64,000 bases of DNA, taken from positions 1-64,000 of the forward strand of contig JAVBYI010000023.1 in assembly GCA_030824115.1 (NCBI GenBank). The letters are read 5' to 3'. The position numbers were made by a program, and so were the translations under genes. The notes under the pieces were generated by a model that saw only the letters and a program-made list of their open reading frames with translations, searched no databases and was not told the DNA's origin. Below, piece after piece: positions 41,763-51,022 of this stretch. Each line of letters starts with the position of its first letter. The first letter of the stretch is position 1. The stretch comes from Rhodocyclaceae bacterium (lineage in GTDB: Bacteria; Pseudomonadota; Gammaproteobacteria; Burkholderiales; Rhodocyclaceae).

Positions 41763-44700
41763 GGTCGTCTCCTGGGGCTTCTTCATCTTTCCTGACGCGT
41801 TCGAGCAGTTTTTCGTGGGCCTTGGCATGGGTTTCCTTGATCTCTGCAAACATCGCATCGGTACTGCGGGCTTCCGACAGCTTGCGGTCGGCGATAAAGC
41901 GGTAGAAAAGCGGCACGAAGAAAACCGCAAGGAAGGTAGCCGCCAGCATGCCGCCCATGACGCCCGTGCCCACGGCCTGCCGCGCACCGGCGCCGGCGCC
42001 GTGGGAAATGGCCAGTGGCAGGACGCCCAGGATAAAGGCCAGCGAGGTCATCAGAATCGGTCGGAACCGCAGCCGGGCCGCCTCGATCGCCGCCGCCGCC
42101 GCGCTCATCCCTTCCTGGTGTTTGTAGATGGCGAATTCGACGATCAGGATCGCGTTCTTCGCCGCGAGGCCAAGCAGCGTGACCAGACCGATCTGGAAAT
42201 AGACATCGTTGGTCATGCCACGCAGCCAGACCGCGGCAAGCGCGCCGAAGGTGCCGAAGGGCAGCGCCAGCAGCACCGCGAGCGGCAGCGACCAACGCTC
42301 GTACTGCGCGGCCAGGATCAGGAACACCATCAGCGCACCAAGCGCGAGGGCGAAGCCGGAATCGCCGCTCGACTTCTTTTCCTGGAACGAGGCACCACCC
42401 CAATCGAAGCCAAAGTCCGCCGGCAGCGTCTCGCGTGCAATCTGCTCAACACGCTCGATGACTTGCCCGGACGAGGTGCCGGGCACGCCGGAGCCGATGA
42501 TCTTCACCGACGGCAGGTTGTTGAAACGCTCCAGCGTTTCCGGCCCGGTTGTCTGCTGAACCTGCGCCAGCGCGCCCAACGGCACCATCTCGCCGCGCTC
42601 GGAACGGATGTAGATACCATTCATGTCGGTCGGTCGTGCGCGAAAGCCCGGCTCGGCGGAGAGCAGCACCTGCCAGGCGCGGCCGTACTTGTTGAAGTCG
42701 TTCACGTAGTAGGTGCCGAGCGTCGCCGAGAGCGTGTCGAACAGACCATCGAGCGGCACGCCAAGCGCCTTCGCCTTCTCGCGGTCGACGGCCACATCGA
42801 GCTGCGGCACATTCGAGCGCCACATCGACGACACCATCCCGAAGGTCGGGTCGGCGCGCAGCTTGCCGATGAACTGTTCGCTGACTTCAGCCAGACGCCT
42901 GGCATCGCCTTCGCCGCGATTTTGCAGATAGAACTCGAAGCCACCGGAGTTGCCCAGCCCGAAGATCGCTGGCGGACCGAAGGCCAGCACCAGCGCCTCC
43001 TGGATATGCGCGGTCTTCATGAACAGTTCGCCGACCAGCGCGCTCGCCGGCACCTGCCGCTCGTCCCAGTGCTTCAAGGTAACGAAGAAAGTAGCGGCAT
43101 TGTTCTTGAAACTGCCGCCGATGAAATCAAGGCCGGTGAAAGCAACCGTGCGTGCGACGTTCGGATTCTCGCGGATGATCGCGTCGACCTGTTGCACGAT
43201 GCGGTCGGTACGATCGAGCGAGGCGCCGTCCGGCAGATAGACGGCCGTGATGTAGTAGCCCTGATCCTCGTCCGGGACCAAGCTGCCCGGTGTCATCTTC
43301 CACAGGCCGGCAGTGAGCGCCACCATGCCGGCGAACAGCAGCAGGCCGAGCGTGCCGCGCCGGATCAGCCATGCGACGCCAGCGGTATAGCGGCTGGTGA
43401 CGCGGGCGAACCAGGTGTTGAAAGCGGCGAAAACGCGGTTCTCGGCCTTGTGCTCGTGCTTCAGGATGAGCACGCACAAAGACGGCGTCAGCGTCAGCGC
43501 AACGACCCCGGAGATGACGACTGCGATGGCAATGGTCACGGCAAACTGACGATAAAGTTCACCGGTCAAGCCACCGAGGAAGGCAATCGGCACAAACACC
43601 GCGCACAGCACCAGCACGATGGCGATCACCGGCCCGGTCACTTCGCGCATCGCCTGAATTGCCGCCGCCTTCGCTGCCAGCTTCTCCTCATGCATGATGC
43701 GCTCGACGTTTTCCAGCACGACGATGGCATCATCGACCACAATGCCAATCGACAGCACCATGCCGAACAGCGTCAGCGTATTGATCGAATAGCCGAGGAG
43801 GTGCAGGCCGGCGAAGGTGCCGATCAGCGAGACCGGCACCGCCAGCGTCGGGATCAACGTTGCACGCCAGTTCTGCAGGAACAGGTAGACGACGAGGAAG
43901 ACGAGGAGCATCGCCTCGGTTAGTGTTTTCAGCACCTCGCGGATCGAGACATGCACGAAGTCGGTAGTGTCGTAGGGCACGTCGACCGTTAGCCCGTCCG
44001 GGAAGCGCGTCGACAATCCAGCCAGCGTGTCCTTCACCTCCTGCGCGACATCAAGCGCATTGGCACCCGGTTTGAGAAAGATGCCGACCAGCGTCGCCGG
44101 CTTGCCGGAAAGACGGCCGATGAAGTCATAGTCGCGGGAGCCGAGTTCTACGCGGGCAACGTCTTTCAGCTTTAAAAGTGAACCATTGCCATTGGCGCGG
44201 ACAACGATGTTTTCAAACTCGGCGACGGTCGCCAGCCGCCCCTTGGTGTTCACCGTCAGGGCCAGTTCCTGCCCGGAGAGCGTCGGCGGCTGACCGATGC
44301 GACCGACCGCATACTGCGCATTCTGTTCGTTGATCGCCCGCACGATGTCCGAACTGGCCAGCTGCAGTTGCGCCAGCCGATCCGGCTTCAGCCAGACACG
44401 CATGGCATAGTCCTTGGCACCGAAGATCTGTACATTGGTCGTACCCGGGATACGCTTCAGCACATCGAGCACGTTCAGGGTGACGTAGTTGCTGGTGTAC
44501 AGATCGTCGTAGCGACCGTCCGGCGAAGTGAAAGCAAGCACTTGCAGGAACGAGGACGAGGACTTCTCGACCTGGATGCCCTGGCGGCGCACTTCCAGCG
44601 GCAGCCGCGCCTCGGCCTGCTTGACGCGGTTGCTGACGTTGATGACGGCTTGATCGATATCGGTGCCGATCTCTAATGTAACGTAGAGCTCGACTCGACC

Positions 44701-44958
44701 GTTCGAAGCCGATGTCGAGTTCATGTAAAGCATCCCCTCGACGCCATTGATCTGCGTTTCCAGCGGTGCGGCAACGGTCTTTTCCAGCACCTCGGCCGAA
44801 GCGCCGGGGTAGGTGGCAGCGACGAGCACCTGCGGCGGTGCAATTTCCGGGTACTGCGCAATCGGCAGTCCACGCATCGCGGCCAATCCCGCGATCATGA
44901 TGAAGATCGAGATCACCATCGCGAAGATGGGCCGATCAATAAAGAAGCGTGAGAACAT
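41755..44958 (-). CDS. RND multidrug efflux permease (AcrB/MexB-type)
   Basis: 1067 residues. HAE1 features: the N-terminus FSRFFIDRPIFAMVISIFIM, the porter-domain start MRGLPIAQYPEIAPPQVLV, TM4 proton-relay residues in GMVLSIGIVVDDAIVVLENV, and the C-terminal GLAAKNAILIVEFA. It is a homotrimeric proton antiporter that takes up drugs, detergents or solvents from the periplasm. It sits between adaptor and duct genes as in mexAB-oprM. The C-terminus is charged (EEAPGDDHV) and overlaps the duct gene by 8 bp. Confidence 0.96.
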   Translation of the reverse strand: MFSRFFIDRPIFAMVISIFIMIAGLAAMRGLPIAQYPEIAPPQVLVAATYPGASAEVLEKTVAAPLETQINGVEGMLYMNSTSASNGRVELYVTLEIGTDIDQAVINVSNRVKQAEARLPLEVRRQGIQVEKSSSSFLQVLAFTSPDGRYDDLYTSNYVTLNVLDVLKRIPGTTNVQIFGAKDYAMRVWLKPDRLAQLQLASSDIVRAINEQNAQYAVGRIGQPPTLSGQELALTVNTKGRLATVAEFENIVVRANGNGSLLKLKDVARVELGSRDYDFIGRLSGKPATLVGIFLKPGANALDVAQEVKDTLAGLSTRFPDGLTVDVPYDTTDFVHVSIREVLKTLTEAMLLVFLVVYLFLQNWRATLIPTLAVPVSLIGTFAGLHLLGYSINTLTLFGMVLSIGIVVDDAIVVLENVERIMHEEKLAAKAAAIQAMREVTGPVIAIVLVLCAVFVPIAFLGGLTGELYRQFAVTIAIAVVISGVVALTLTPSLCVLILKHEHKAENRVFAAFNTWFARVTSRYTAGVAWLIRRGTLGLLLFAGMVALTAGLWKMTPGSLVPDEDQGYYITAVYLPDGASLDRTDRIVQQVDAIIRENPNVARTVAFTGLDFIGGSFKNNAATFFVTLKHWDERQVPASALVGELFMKTAHIQEALVLAFGPPAIFGLGNSGGFEFYLQNRGEGDARRLAEVSEQFIGKLRADPTFGMVSSMWRSNVPQLDVAVDREKAKALGVPLDGLFDTLSATLGTYYVNDFNKYGRAWQVLLSAEPGFRARPTDMNGIYIRSERGEMVPLGALAQVQQTTGPETLERFNNLPSVKIIGSGVPGTSSGQVIERVEQIARETLPADFGFDWGGASFQEKKSSGDSGFALALGALMVFLILAAQYERWSLPLAVLLALPFGTFGALAAVWLRGMTNDVYFQIGLVTLLGLAAKNAILIVEFAIYKHQEGMSAAAAAIEAARLRFRPILMTSLAFILGVLPLAISHGAGAGARQAVGTGVMGGMLAATFLAVFFVPLFYRFIADRKLSEARSTDAMFAEIKETHAKAHEKLLERVRKDEEAPGDDHV

Positions 44959-44961
44959 GGT

Positions 44962-46140
44962 TCAGTTCCCTTTCTTTGCGTCGACCGCCGGTGCACTCCC
45001 GGCAGGCGTTACCTGTACCGGCGCGCCGGGGCCGAGCTTGAGCACGCCGTCGACGATCACCTGTTCGCCGGCAGTCAGGCCGGAAGTGACGACCACATCA
45101 CGGCCATCCCATTCATCCGTCGTCACCGGTCGAATATCGGCCTTGCTTTCCTGTCCAACGACGAAAACAAACTTGCCCTTCGGCCCCTCCAGTACCGCCC
45201 GCTGCGGTATGCGGAAAACGCCGGCACGTACTGCGCCGGACAGCATCACCCGCACAAACTGACCCGGTTGCAACAGGCCGTTCGGGTTCGGCACCTCGGC
45301 ACGCCCTTCACTGGTGCCGGTATCACGCGAGACACGCACGTCGGCAAAATCGGTGTGGCCAGTCTGAGCATAGGTGCTACCGTCGGCGAGCTTCAGGGTA
45401 GCCGTGAAGCGACCGTCGGCCGGCAGCTGCAAGCGGCCGGCATCGGCCTCCTGATGCAGCTTCAGGCGCTCGTTATCGGGAATGCCGAACAGCACATGGA
45501 TAGGATTAGTCTGGGAAACGGTCGTCAGCAGCACGTCCGGGCCAGAGACCAGAGAACCCTCGGACTTGAGCGACCGGCTGGCAGTTCCCGTGATCGGGGA
45601 CGCCACCCGCGTCCAGCCCAGGTTGAGATGTGCCTCTTTGAGACGCGCCCTGGCCGCCTGCAGGTCAGCAGCGGCGATGGACTCGGTCGAAGCAGCATCA
45701 TCGAATTCCTTCTGGCTGATCGCCTTGCTGGTCATCAGCGGCTGCAGTCGCCCGGCTTCGCGCTTCGCCTGGGCATGACGGGCTTCAGCAGCTGCCACGT
45801 CAGCCGCCGCCCTGGCAGCGGCGGCCTCAAAGGGAGCCGGGTCGATGGTGAATAGCGATTGACCCGCCTTCACCAGACCACCTTCCACGTAATTGCGCTT
45901 TTCGAGAATGCCGGCAACCCGTGCCCGCACCTCCACCTCCCGGGATCCCTGAGTCTGGGCGGTGTATTCCAGGGTCACCGGGAAGGATTCGGGCTGTGCG
46001 GTGACGACCCCCACCGGCACCGGGCCGCCGAAGCCGGCAGGACCATGTCCTCCCTGTCCCTGATCACAAGCCGCAAGCGTCAGGGCAATCAGGGACAGCG
46101 AAAGCAAAGGGCTACGAAGGCGGATGGCAAGGCTGGACAT
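44962..46140 (-). CDS. RND efflux periplasmic adaptor lipoprotein (AcrA/MexA-type)
   Basis: 392 residues from the ATG at 46140, with AGGAGAA upstream. The lipoprotein signal ends LIALTLAAC. A lipoyl half (VEVRARVAGILEKRNYVEGG), an alpha-hairpin (AADVAAAEARHAQAKREAGR), the second lipoyl half (WTRVASPITGTASRS) and the barrel (GQFVRVMLSGAVRAGVF) follow in family order. It links the adjacent AcrB-type pump with the duct. The start codon lies 46 bp from an AcrR-like operator. Confidence 0.94.
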   Translation of the reverse strand: MSSLAIRLRSPLLSLSLIALTLAACDQGQGGHGPAGFGGPVPVGVVTAQPESFPVTLEYTAQTQGSREVEVRARVAGILEKRNYVEGGLVKAGQSLFTIDPAPFEAAAARAAADVAAAEARHAQAKREAGRLQPLMTSKAISQKEFDDAASTESIAAADLQAARARLKEAHLNLGWTRVASPITGTASRSLKSEGSLVSGPDVLLTTVSQTNPIHVLFGIPDNERLKLHQEADAGRLQLPADGRFTATLKLADGSTYAQTGHTDFADVRVSRDTGTSEGRAEVPNPNGLLQPGQFVRVMLSGAVRAGVFRIPQRAVLEGPKGKFVFVVGQESKADIRPVTTDEWDGRDVVVTSGLTAGEQVIVDGVLKLGPGAPVQVTPAGSAPAVDAKKGN

Positions 46141-46186
46141 GAGGTTCTCCTGAAATGGGGCGACGGCTGACAAGCGCCACGAATAT

Positions 46187-46210
46187 TACATACATTTCTG
46201 TATGTATGTA
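46187..46210. promoter_or_regulatory. AcrR/TtgR-like operator
   Basis: TACATACATTTC followed by TGTATGTATGTA: a near-palindrome of 24 bp between the divergent pump operon and the TetR gene. From memory it differs from the E. coli AcrR operator at only a couple of central bases. The TetR protein at 46267 is the obvious binder. Confidence 0.8.
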
Positions 46211-46266
46211 AATGATGAGCTACAATTATTTCGTGCGGGATCAAATCATGAGGGAGGTAAGAAGCG

Positions 46267-46887
46267 ATGGTTCGCAAGACCAAGGAAGTGGCGCAGGAAA
46301 CCCGTCACGCCATCCTTGACGCTGCCGAGCGGGTATTTCAGGAACACGGCGTCGGTCATACCTCTCTGGCGCAGATCGCCGCGGCGGCAGGGGTGACGCG
46401 GGGAGCCATCTACTGGCATTTCAAGAACAAGGCCGATCTGTTCGACGCCATGATCGAGCGGGTGTTCGATCCCCTGGAGGCAAAGCTGACCGAGGTATTG
46501 GCGCGGGAGGCGGAAGATCCGCTGCAAATGTTGCGCGATCTGGCCGTCTACTTCATCGAGCGGGTCGCCGCCGAGCCTTGCTACCTGCGGGTATTGGAGA
46601 TCAGCTGGCACAAGTGCGAGTACGTCGGCGAAATGGCCACCAGCCGCGACAACCATCTGGAGTGCGGCAACCGTTACTTGAGCATCAACGAAGACGCCAT
46701 CCGGCTCGCCATCGAGCGCGGTTACCTGTCACCACGGGTTGATCCCCGGCGAGCGGCAGTGGGGGTCATGGCGGTGGTAGACGGCTTGGTGGTGAACTGG
46801 ACCCTCGACCATAAACTATTCCCATTGGCCGACTACGGCACTGCGGCCATTGACACCTATTTCGCGGGGCTGCGGGCGACGGTCTGA
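46267..46887 (+). CDS. TetR-family repressor of the RND pump (AcrR/TtgR-like)
   Basis: 206 residues. The N-terminal TetR helix-turn-helix (HAILDAAERVFQEHGVGHTS; IAAAAGVTRGAIYWHFKNKADLFDAM) is nearly identical in style to AcrR/TtgR. The C-terminal ligand pocket resembles the same group (ISWHKCEYVGEM). The gene is divergent from the pump operon with one operator between them. It should repress both, releasing on drug binding. A good GGAGG lies upstream of the ATG. Confidence 0.92.
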   Translation: MVRKTKEVAQETRHAILDAAERVFQEHGVGHTSLAQIAAAAGVTRGAIYWHFKNKADLFDAMIERVFDPLEAKLTEVLAREAEDPLQMLRDLAVYFIERVAAEPCYLRVLEISWHKCEYVGEMATSRDNHLECGNRYLSINEDAIRLAIERGYLSPRVDPRRAAVGVMAVVDGLVVNWTLDHKLFPLADYGTAAIDTYFAGLRATV

Positions 46888-46889
46888 GC

Positions 46890-46906
46890 TGCGGCAATTC
46901 GTCGCA
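46890..46906. promoter_or_regulatory. 17-bp palindrome, probable Crp/Fnr-family site (thioredoxin/P-ATPase operon)
   Basis: TGCGGCAATTCGTCGCA shares the 7-3-7 layout of the site at 36874. A TATATT -10 at 46950-46955 would put its centre near -64, a class I activator spacing. Confidence 0.5.
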
Positions 46907-46985
46907 GGCTGTCCCACATGGCCGCGTCGAACTTCTCTGAGCCTGTTGGTATATTGCCGGCTTGCCCCTGCCCCTGCCCGCCCGC

Positions 46986-47483
46986 ATGAAACGCCTGCTG
47001 CCCTTTCTCTCTGTCCTATTGATCACTGCCCTCGTTGCCGCCTGCGGCGGCGAACCGCCGGCCAAGCTCAACACTGGCGATGTCGCGCCCGTCTTCAAAA
47101 CCGTGCGGCTTGATGGCACACCCGTCGACTTCCCCGCCGCTTTCGCCGGCCGTCCTGTCGTGCTGCGCTTCTGGGCCGACTGGTGCAAGTATTGCGAGCC
47201 GGAAATGAAGCTGATCGACACCGTGCGCCAGCGCCATGCCGGACTGGAGGTACTCGCCGTCAATGCCGGGCAGGACAAGGCGACCGTTGAAGCCTTCATG
47301 AAGAAGCTCGGCGTCGGTTATCCGGCTGCCATGGACGAAAGCTCGAAAATCGCCAAGTCTTACGGTGTCGTCGGCCTGCCGACCACTTTCCTGATCGACG
47401 GCCGGGGCATGGTGCGCGGCAAGATCATCGGCGAGGCCGATGAGGCGATGTTTGAACACCATGTCCAGGCACTCTTGAAATGA
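46986..47483 (+). CDS. Thioredoxin-like lipoprotein (TlpA/ResA family)
   Basis: 165 residues from the ATG at 46986. The lipoprotein signal (LSVLLITALVAAC) is followed by a thioredoxin fold with active site WCKYC (RFWADWCKYCEPEMKLID) and the cis-Pro loop GVVGLPTTFLID. It acts outside the cytoplasmic membrane as a disulfide reductase, probably on cysteines that receive metal or heme. It heads a tight operon with small metal-binding proteins and a P1B-ATPase. Its stop overlaps the next start (ATGA). This context favours copper-site maturation, as for TlpA/Sco-like proteins. Confidence 0.85.
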   Translation: MKRLLPFLSVLLITALVAACGGEPPAKLNTGDVAPVFKTVRLDGTPVDFPAAFAGRPVVLRFWADWCKYCEPEMKLIDTVRQRHAGLEVLAVNAGQDKATVEAFMKKLGVGYPAAMDESSKIAKSYGVVGLPTTFLIDGRGMVRGKIIGEADEAMFEHHVQALLK

Positions 47484-47668
47484 AACCCTGCGATTTATGC
47501 AGCCTCGACTGCGGCAATAAGCCCTTCGATCTGGTCACACCGGAAAAGACGCTGCAATTCTGCTGCGAGGGCTGCCGGGGAATCTACGAAATGTTGCACG
47601 ATATCAAGGCAGCGCCTGCGCAAACGACGCAAAATAATCCGAACTCACCTGAAAGGAAACCAACATGA
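47480..47668 (+). CDS. Small metal-binding protein (P-type ATPase N-terminal-like cysteine domain)
   Basis: 62 residues with CDLCSLDCG near the start and FCCEGCRGIYEM in the middle. This cysteine layout matches the small domain found at the N-terminus of some cation-transporting ATPases. It probably binds Cu(I) or another soft metal and hands it to the P1B-ATPase encoded three genes on. It overlaps both neighbours by 4 bp. The C-terminus is a polar tail. Confidence 0.75.
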   Translation: MKPCDLCSLDCGNKPFDLVTPEKTLQFCCEGCRGIYEMLHDIKAAPAQTTQNNPNSPERKPT

Positions 47669-48021
47669 ACACGCCAATGATGGAAGCTGCCCGCCAGATG
47701 CCGCACATGATGAGCAATATGGGCCAGATGATGTCCCACCCGATGGCCGGTGGCGCCATGCTCGCCGCAGGGGGGTATGCCGCCGGCAAGGGGCTGCTGG
47801 GCGCTGGGGCAGGACTGTTGCGCAACCCGCTGCTGTTTGTTGCCGCCGGCCTGGCTGCCGGTTACCTGATGCACAAATACGAAAAAGAGATCATCGAGAC
47901 TGTCTCCAAGGCCACCGGCATGGGCAAGGATTTCATGCTGCACCAGAAGGAAAATCTCGACGACCTGATTGCCGAATCGCAATCGACCGCCACCACCCCG
48001 GCCCAGCCCACGCAGGAGTAA
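47665..48021 (+). CDS. Met/His-rich small membrane protein of copper-type operon
   Basis: 118 residues. The N-terminus is methionine-rich with histidines (MMEAARQMPHMMSNMGQMMS, then HPM), a pattern seen in copper-handling proteins. It is followed by a Gly/Ala hydrophobic hairpin (MLAAGGYAAGKGLLGAGAGL; NPLLFVAAGLAAGYLMH) and a charged C-terminal helix. It probably presents metal at the membrane next to the ATPase. It starts 4 bp inside the preceding gene. No named family is recognised. Confidence 0.7.
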   Translation: MNTPMMEAARQMPHMMSNMGQMMSHPMAGGAMLAAGGYAAGKGLLGAGAGLLRNPLLFVAAGLAAGYLMHKYEKEIIETVSKATGMGKDFMLHQKENLDDLIAESQSTATTPAQPTQE

Positions 48022-48028
48022 GCACCCC

Positions 48029-48583
48029 ATGGATGCAAGCACGATCGAGGTCTTGCACCGCGAGACAGGCTATCTGCGCCTGCGCCTGCCGGCGCATTGC
48101 CGTGTCGCCACAATCGGCGCAATGCTGGAAAACGGACTCAAGTCGCTGCCCGGCATGCAGCGCGTGACCTGGCTCACCGCCGAAGGGAAACTCGCCACCC
48201 GCTTCGATCCGCATGTCTGCACGCATGCCGATGTGGCCCGACGCGTCAAAGCGCTGCTGACCGAACTGCCTCAGCCACAGCAGGCCACTGAAAATGTTGA
48301 AGAGCTACCGACACCCGCGCCGCAAAACCTCGTTGAGCGCCTCGACGACCTGCGCGAAAAGCTGATCTTCGCCGCGCCGGAGCGCTTCCGCCCGCTGGTC
48401 GAAAGCGCGACAACCGAAAAAGCCGTCACCAATTTCTTCAACGACATCGTCGCCTTCTACCTGATCCGCACCCACTGGGATCTCATCACCCGGCTGTGGA
48501 TCAAGAACCCGGTGAAATACGGCAACGCCTGGCTGACCGTCTTCTACCTCGTCTTCCTGCTGGTGCGCTACCGCAAATCGTGA
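48029..48583 (+). CDS. HMA-like domain protein lacking the CxxC metal site
   Basis: 184 residues. The first 85 look like a heavy-metal-associated fold without CxxC ([37 protein letters not shown]). The rest has a helical region and one C-terminal membrane segment ([15 protein letters not shown]). A similar CxxC-less domain forms the N-terminus of the next gene's ATPase, so the two may dock. It may be a regulatory or scaffold subunit of the metal pump. It lies 7 bp before the ATPase gene. Confidence 0.65.
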   Translation: MDASTIEVLHRETGYLRLRLPAHCRVATIGAMLENGLKSLPGMQRVTWLTAEGKLATRFDPHVCTHADVARRVKALLTELPQPQQATENVEELPTPAPQNLVERLDDLREKLIFAAPERFRPLVESATTEKAVTNFFNDIVAFYLIRTHWDLITRLWIKNPVKYGNAWLTVFYLVFLLVRYRKS

Positions 48584-48590
48584 AAGCTGC

Positions 48591-51020
48591 ATGATGCGTT
48601 ACCGCGTTGTCCACCGCCTGCCGCAACGCATTCGCCTGCTGGTGCCGCCGCTCGTCCGCAACGAGGAAAAGTGTTACCTGCTTGAAATTCTGCTACGCAA
48701 GCATCCGGCCATTACGCATGTGCGTGTGGTCGCCGAGATTGCCTCGGTCACGATCCAGTACGACCCGGCCAAACTGCCCGAACATCGCCTGCTGGCGCTG
48801 GCCAATGCGGTGATCGGCAACCTCGCTGCTGCACCGAACAAGGCCGTCTCGCCAGCGCCGACATTTGTAGCCGAAGGTCCATCGCAGGAATGCCTCGCCG
48901 CCGTCGAAGGCATGACCTGTGCCTCCTGCGCCGCACTGATCGAACTCTCGCTCAAGCGCGACCCGCGCGTCGAGAACGTCGCCGTCAATTACGCCGCCGA
49001 AACCGTCACCGTCAAAGGCTATCTCTCGAAAGACGAACTGTTCGCCACGGTTAGCAAGCTCGGCTATCAGGCACGGCCGATGGACACACTGGCACAGCGC
49101 CGCCTGCTGGTCGAGCGTGAAAAGGCGCGACTGGAAACCGCCAAGCGCAAACTGATGCTGGCCGCCGCCCTGACCGCGCCGGTGATGGTTTCCGGCATGC
49201 TGATGCACCGCTCGCCGCTGCTGCGCCTGATGGAACTCGCGCTCTCCACCTATGTCATCGCCGGCCCCGGCAACGACATCTTCAAGAAAGCCTGGGCGCT
49301 TGCGCAGCAACGCGAAGCCAACATGGATTCGCTGATTGCCATGGGCGCCGGCGCGGCCTTCCTCTACAGCATCCCCGGCGTGCTGCGCCTGGAGCACCAC
49401 GTTTACTTCGAGTCGGCGGCGGCCATCATCGCCTTCGTGCTCGGCGGCCGCTACATGGAAGAACGGGCCAAAGGAAAAGCGTCGGAAGCGATTCGCAAAC
49501 TGATCGAACTGCAGCCCGATACGGCAATCCGCGTGACCGACAGCGGCGATGAAACCGTCAGCATCGACGACGTGCAACTCGGCGACATCCTGCGCGTACG
49601 GCCCGGCGACAAGGTGCCGACCGACGGTATCGTGCTGGCAGGCAGTTCCGCCATCGACGAATCGCTGCTCACCGGCGAACCACTGCCGGTGGCGAAAGCA
49701 CTCGGCGACAAGGTCGTCGGTGGCACGCTGAATGGCAATGGCGGTTTCACGCTCAAGGTCACGGCCATCGGCACCGATACCGTGCTCTCTGGCATCGTCA
49801 AGCTGGTCGACCACGCGCAGGGCAGCAAGCTGCCGGTGCAGAAACTCGCCGACCGCATCTCGGCGCGCTTCGTGCCTGCGGTCGGCGCCGTTGCCGCCAC
49901 CACCTTCGCCGGCTGGCTGCTGGCTGGTCATCCGCTCGCGCGTTCGCTCTCGCACGCCGTCGCCGTGCTGCTGATCGCCTGCCCCTGCGCACTCGGGCTG
50001 GCCACGCCCACCGCCATCATGGTCGGCACCGGCCAGGCGGCGCGGCGCGGCATCTACATTCGCAACGGCGAAGCGCTCGAAACCGCTGCGACGCTCGATA
50101 CCTTGGTGTTCGACAAGACCGGCACAATCACCGCCGGCAAGCCGGTGGTGACCGATTTCCTACCCATAGCCGGACAGGACGAGAACACGCTGCTGGCGCT
50201 CGTCGCCAGTACCGAGCAGCACTCCGAACACTTCCTCGCCCGTGCGATCATCGCTTATTGCCAAGCGAGGGCCGTCCCGCCAGCGCCGACATTTGATTTC
50301 GTCGCCACGCCCGGCCACGGCGTGCAGGCCGGCTACGACGGCGGCACGCTGCGCATCGGCAATGCCAGCTTCCTCGAAGCCGCCGGCATCGACTGCCGCG
50401 CCCAACTGGCACAGGCAGACGCGCTTGCCGAGCAAGGCAAGACGCCGGTCTTCGTCGCGCTCGACCAAAGCTGCATCGCGCTCTTCGCCATCGCCGACGC
50501 ACCGCGCGACGGTGCGAAGGATGCCATTGCCCTGCTCCATCAGCTCGGGCTGAAAACCATCATGTGCACTGGCGATGTCGAAGCCGCCGCGCGGCATGTG
50601 GCACACGAGGTCGGCATCGACGAAGTGATTGCGCGCGCCACACCCGCCGACAAGCTCGCGCTGATCGAGCGCCTGAAGCGCGAGGGCAGGAAAGTCGGCA
50701 TGATCGGCGACGGCATCAACGATGCCCCCGCGCTCGCCGCGGCGGCGGTCGGCTTCGCCATCGGCGGTGGCGCCGACATCGCGGTGGAAGCCGCCGACGT
50801 CACGCTGGTCGGCGGCGACATCGCCCGCGTCTCCGGTGGCATCGAACTCTCGCGCCGCACCATGGCCATCGTCCGCCAGAACCTGTTCTGGGCGCTCGGC
50901 TACAACATCGTCGCCATCCCCTTCGCGGCGGCCGGTCGACTCAATCCGATGATCGCCGCCGCCGCGATGGCGATGAGCTCGGTCTCGGTGGTCACCAACT
51001 CGCTGCGCCTGCAGAAGTAA
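48591..51020 (+). CDS. copA: P1B-type heavy-metal (copper-type) transporting ATPase
   Basis: 809 residues. The N-terminal 85 form a CxxC-less HMA-like domain, followed by a classical HMA domain with Cys110/Cys113 ([10 protein letters not shown]). The membrane CPC motif (Cys464/Cys466, [15 protein letters not shown]) marks Cu(I)-type transport. The phosphorylated Asp508 is in [10 protein letters not shown], the actuator TGEP is present, and the hinge is [15 protein letters not shown]. It pumps metal out of the cytoplasm, for detoxification or for loading exported cuproenzymes; the neighbouring thioredoxin and COG2836 genes favour the latter. Two dispersed repeats lie in frame within it. Confidence 0.92.
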   Translation: MMRYRVVHRLPQRIRLLVPPLVRNEEKCYLLEILLRKHPAITHVRVVAEIASVTIQYDPAKLPEHRLLALANAVIGNLAAAPNKAVSPAPTFVAEGPSQECLAAVEGMTCASCAALIELSLKRDPRVENVAVNYAAETVTVKGYLSKDELFATVSKLGYQARPMDTLAQRRLLVEREKARLETAKRKLMLAAALTAPVMVSGMLMHRSPLLRLMELALSTYVIAGPGNDIFKKAWALAQQREANMDSLIAMGAGAAFLYSIPGVLRLEHHVYFESAAAIIAFVLGGRYMEERAKGKASEAIRKLIELQPDTAIRVTDSGDETVSIDDVQLGDILRVRPGDKVPTDGIVLAGSSAIDESLLTGEPLPVAKALGDKVVGGTLNGNGGFTLKVTAIGTDTVLSGIVKLVDHAQGSKLPVQKLADRISARFVPAVGAVAATTFAGWLLAGHPLARSLSHAVAVLLIACPCALGLATPTAIMVGTGQAARRGIYIRNGEALETAATLDTLVFDKTGTITAGKPVVTDFLPIAGQDENTLLALVASTEQHSEHFLARAIIAYCQARAVPPAPTFDFVATPGHGVQAGYDGGTLRIGNASFLEAAGIDCRAQLAQADALAEQGKTPVFVALDQSCIALFAIADAPRDGAKDAIALLHQLGLKTIMCTGDVEAAARHVAHEVGIDEVIARATPADKLALIERLKREGRKVGMIGDGINDAPALAAAAVGFAIGGGADIAVEAADVTLVGGDIARVSGGIELSRRTMAIVRQNLFWALGYNIVAIPFAAAGRLNPMIAAAAMAMSSVSVVTNSLRLQK
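48843..48866 (-). repeat. Dispersed 24-bp repeat, copy 11 (inside the P1B-ATPase gene)
   Basis: GCCGTCTCGCCAGCGCC then GACATTT. It reads in frame as AVSPAPTF between the two N-terminal domains. Confidence 0.85.
50271..50294 (-). repeat. Dispersed 24-bp repeat, copy 12 (inside the P1B-ATPase gene)
   Basis: GCCGTCCCGCCAGCGCC then GACATTT. It reads in frame as AVPPAPTF in the nucleotide-binding domain. Confidence 0.85.
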
Positions 51021-51022
51021 TC

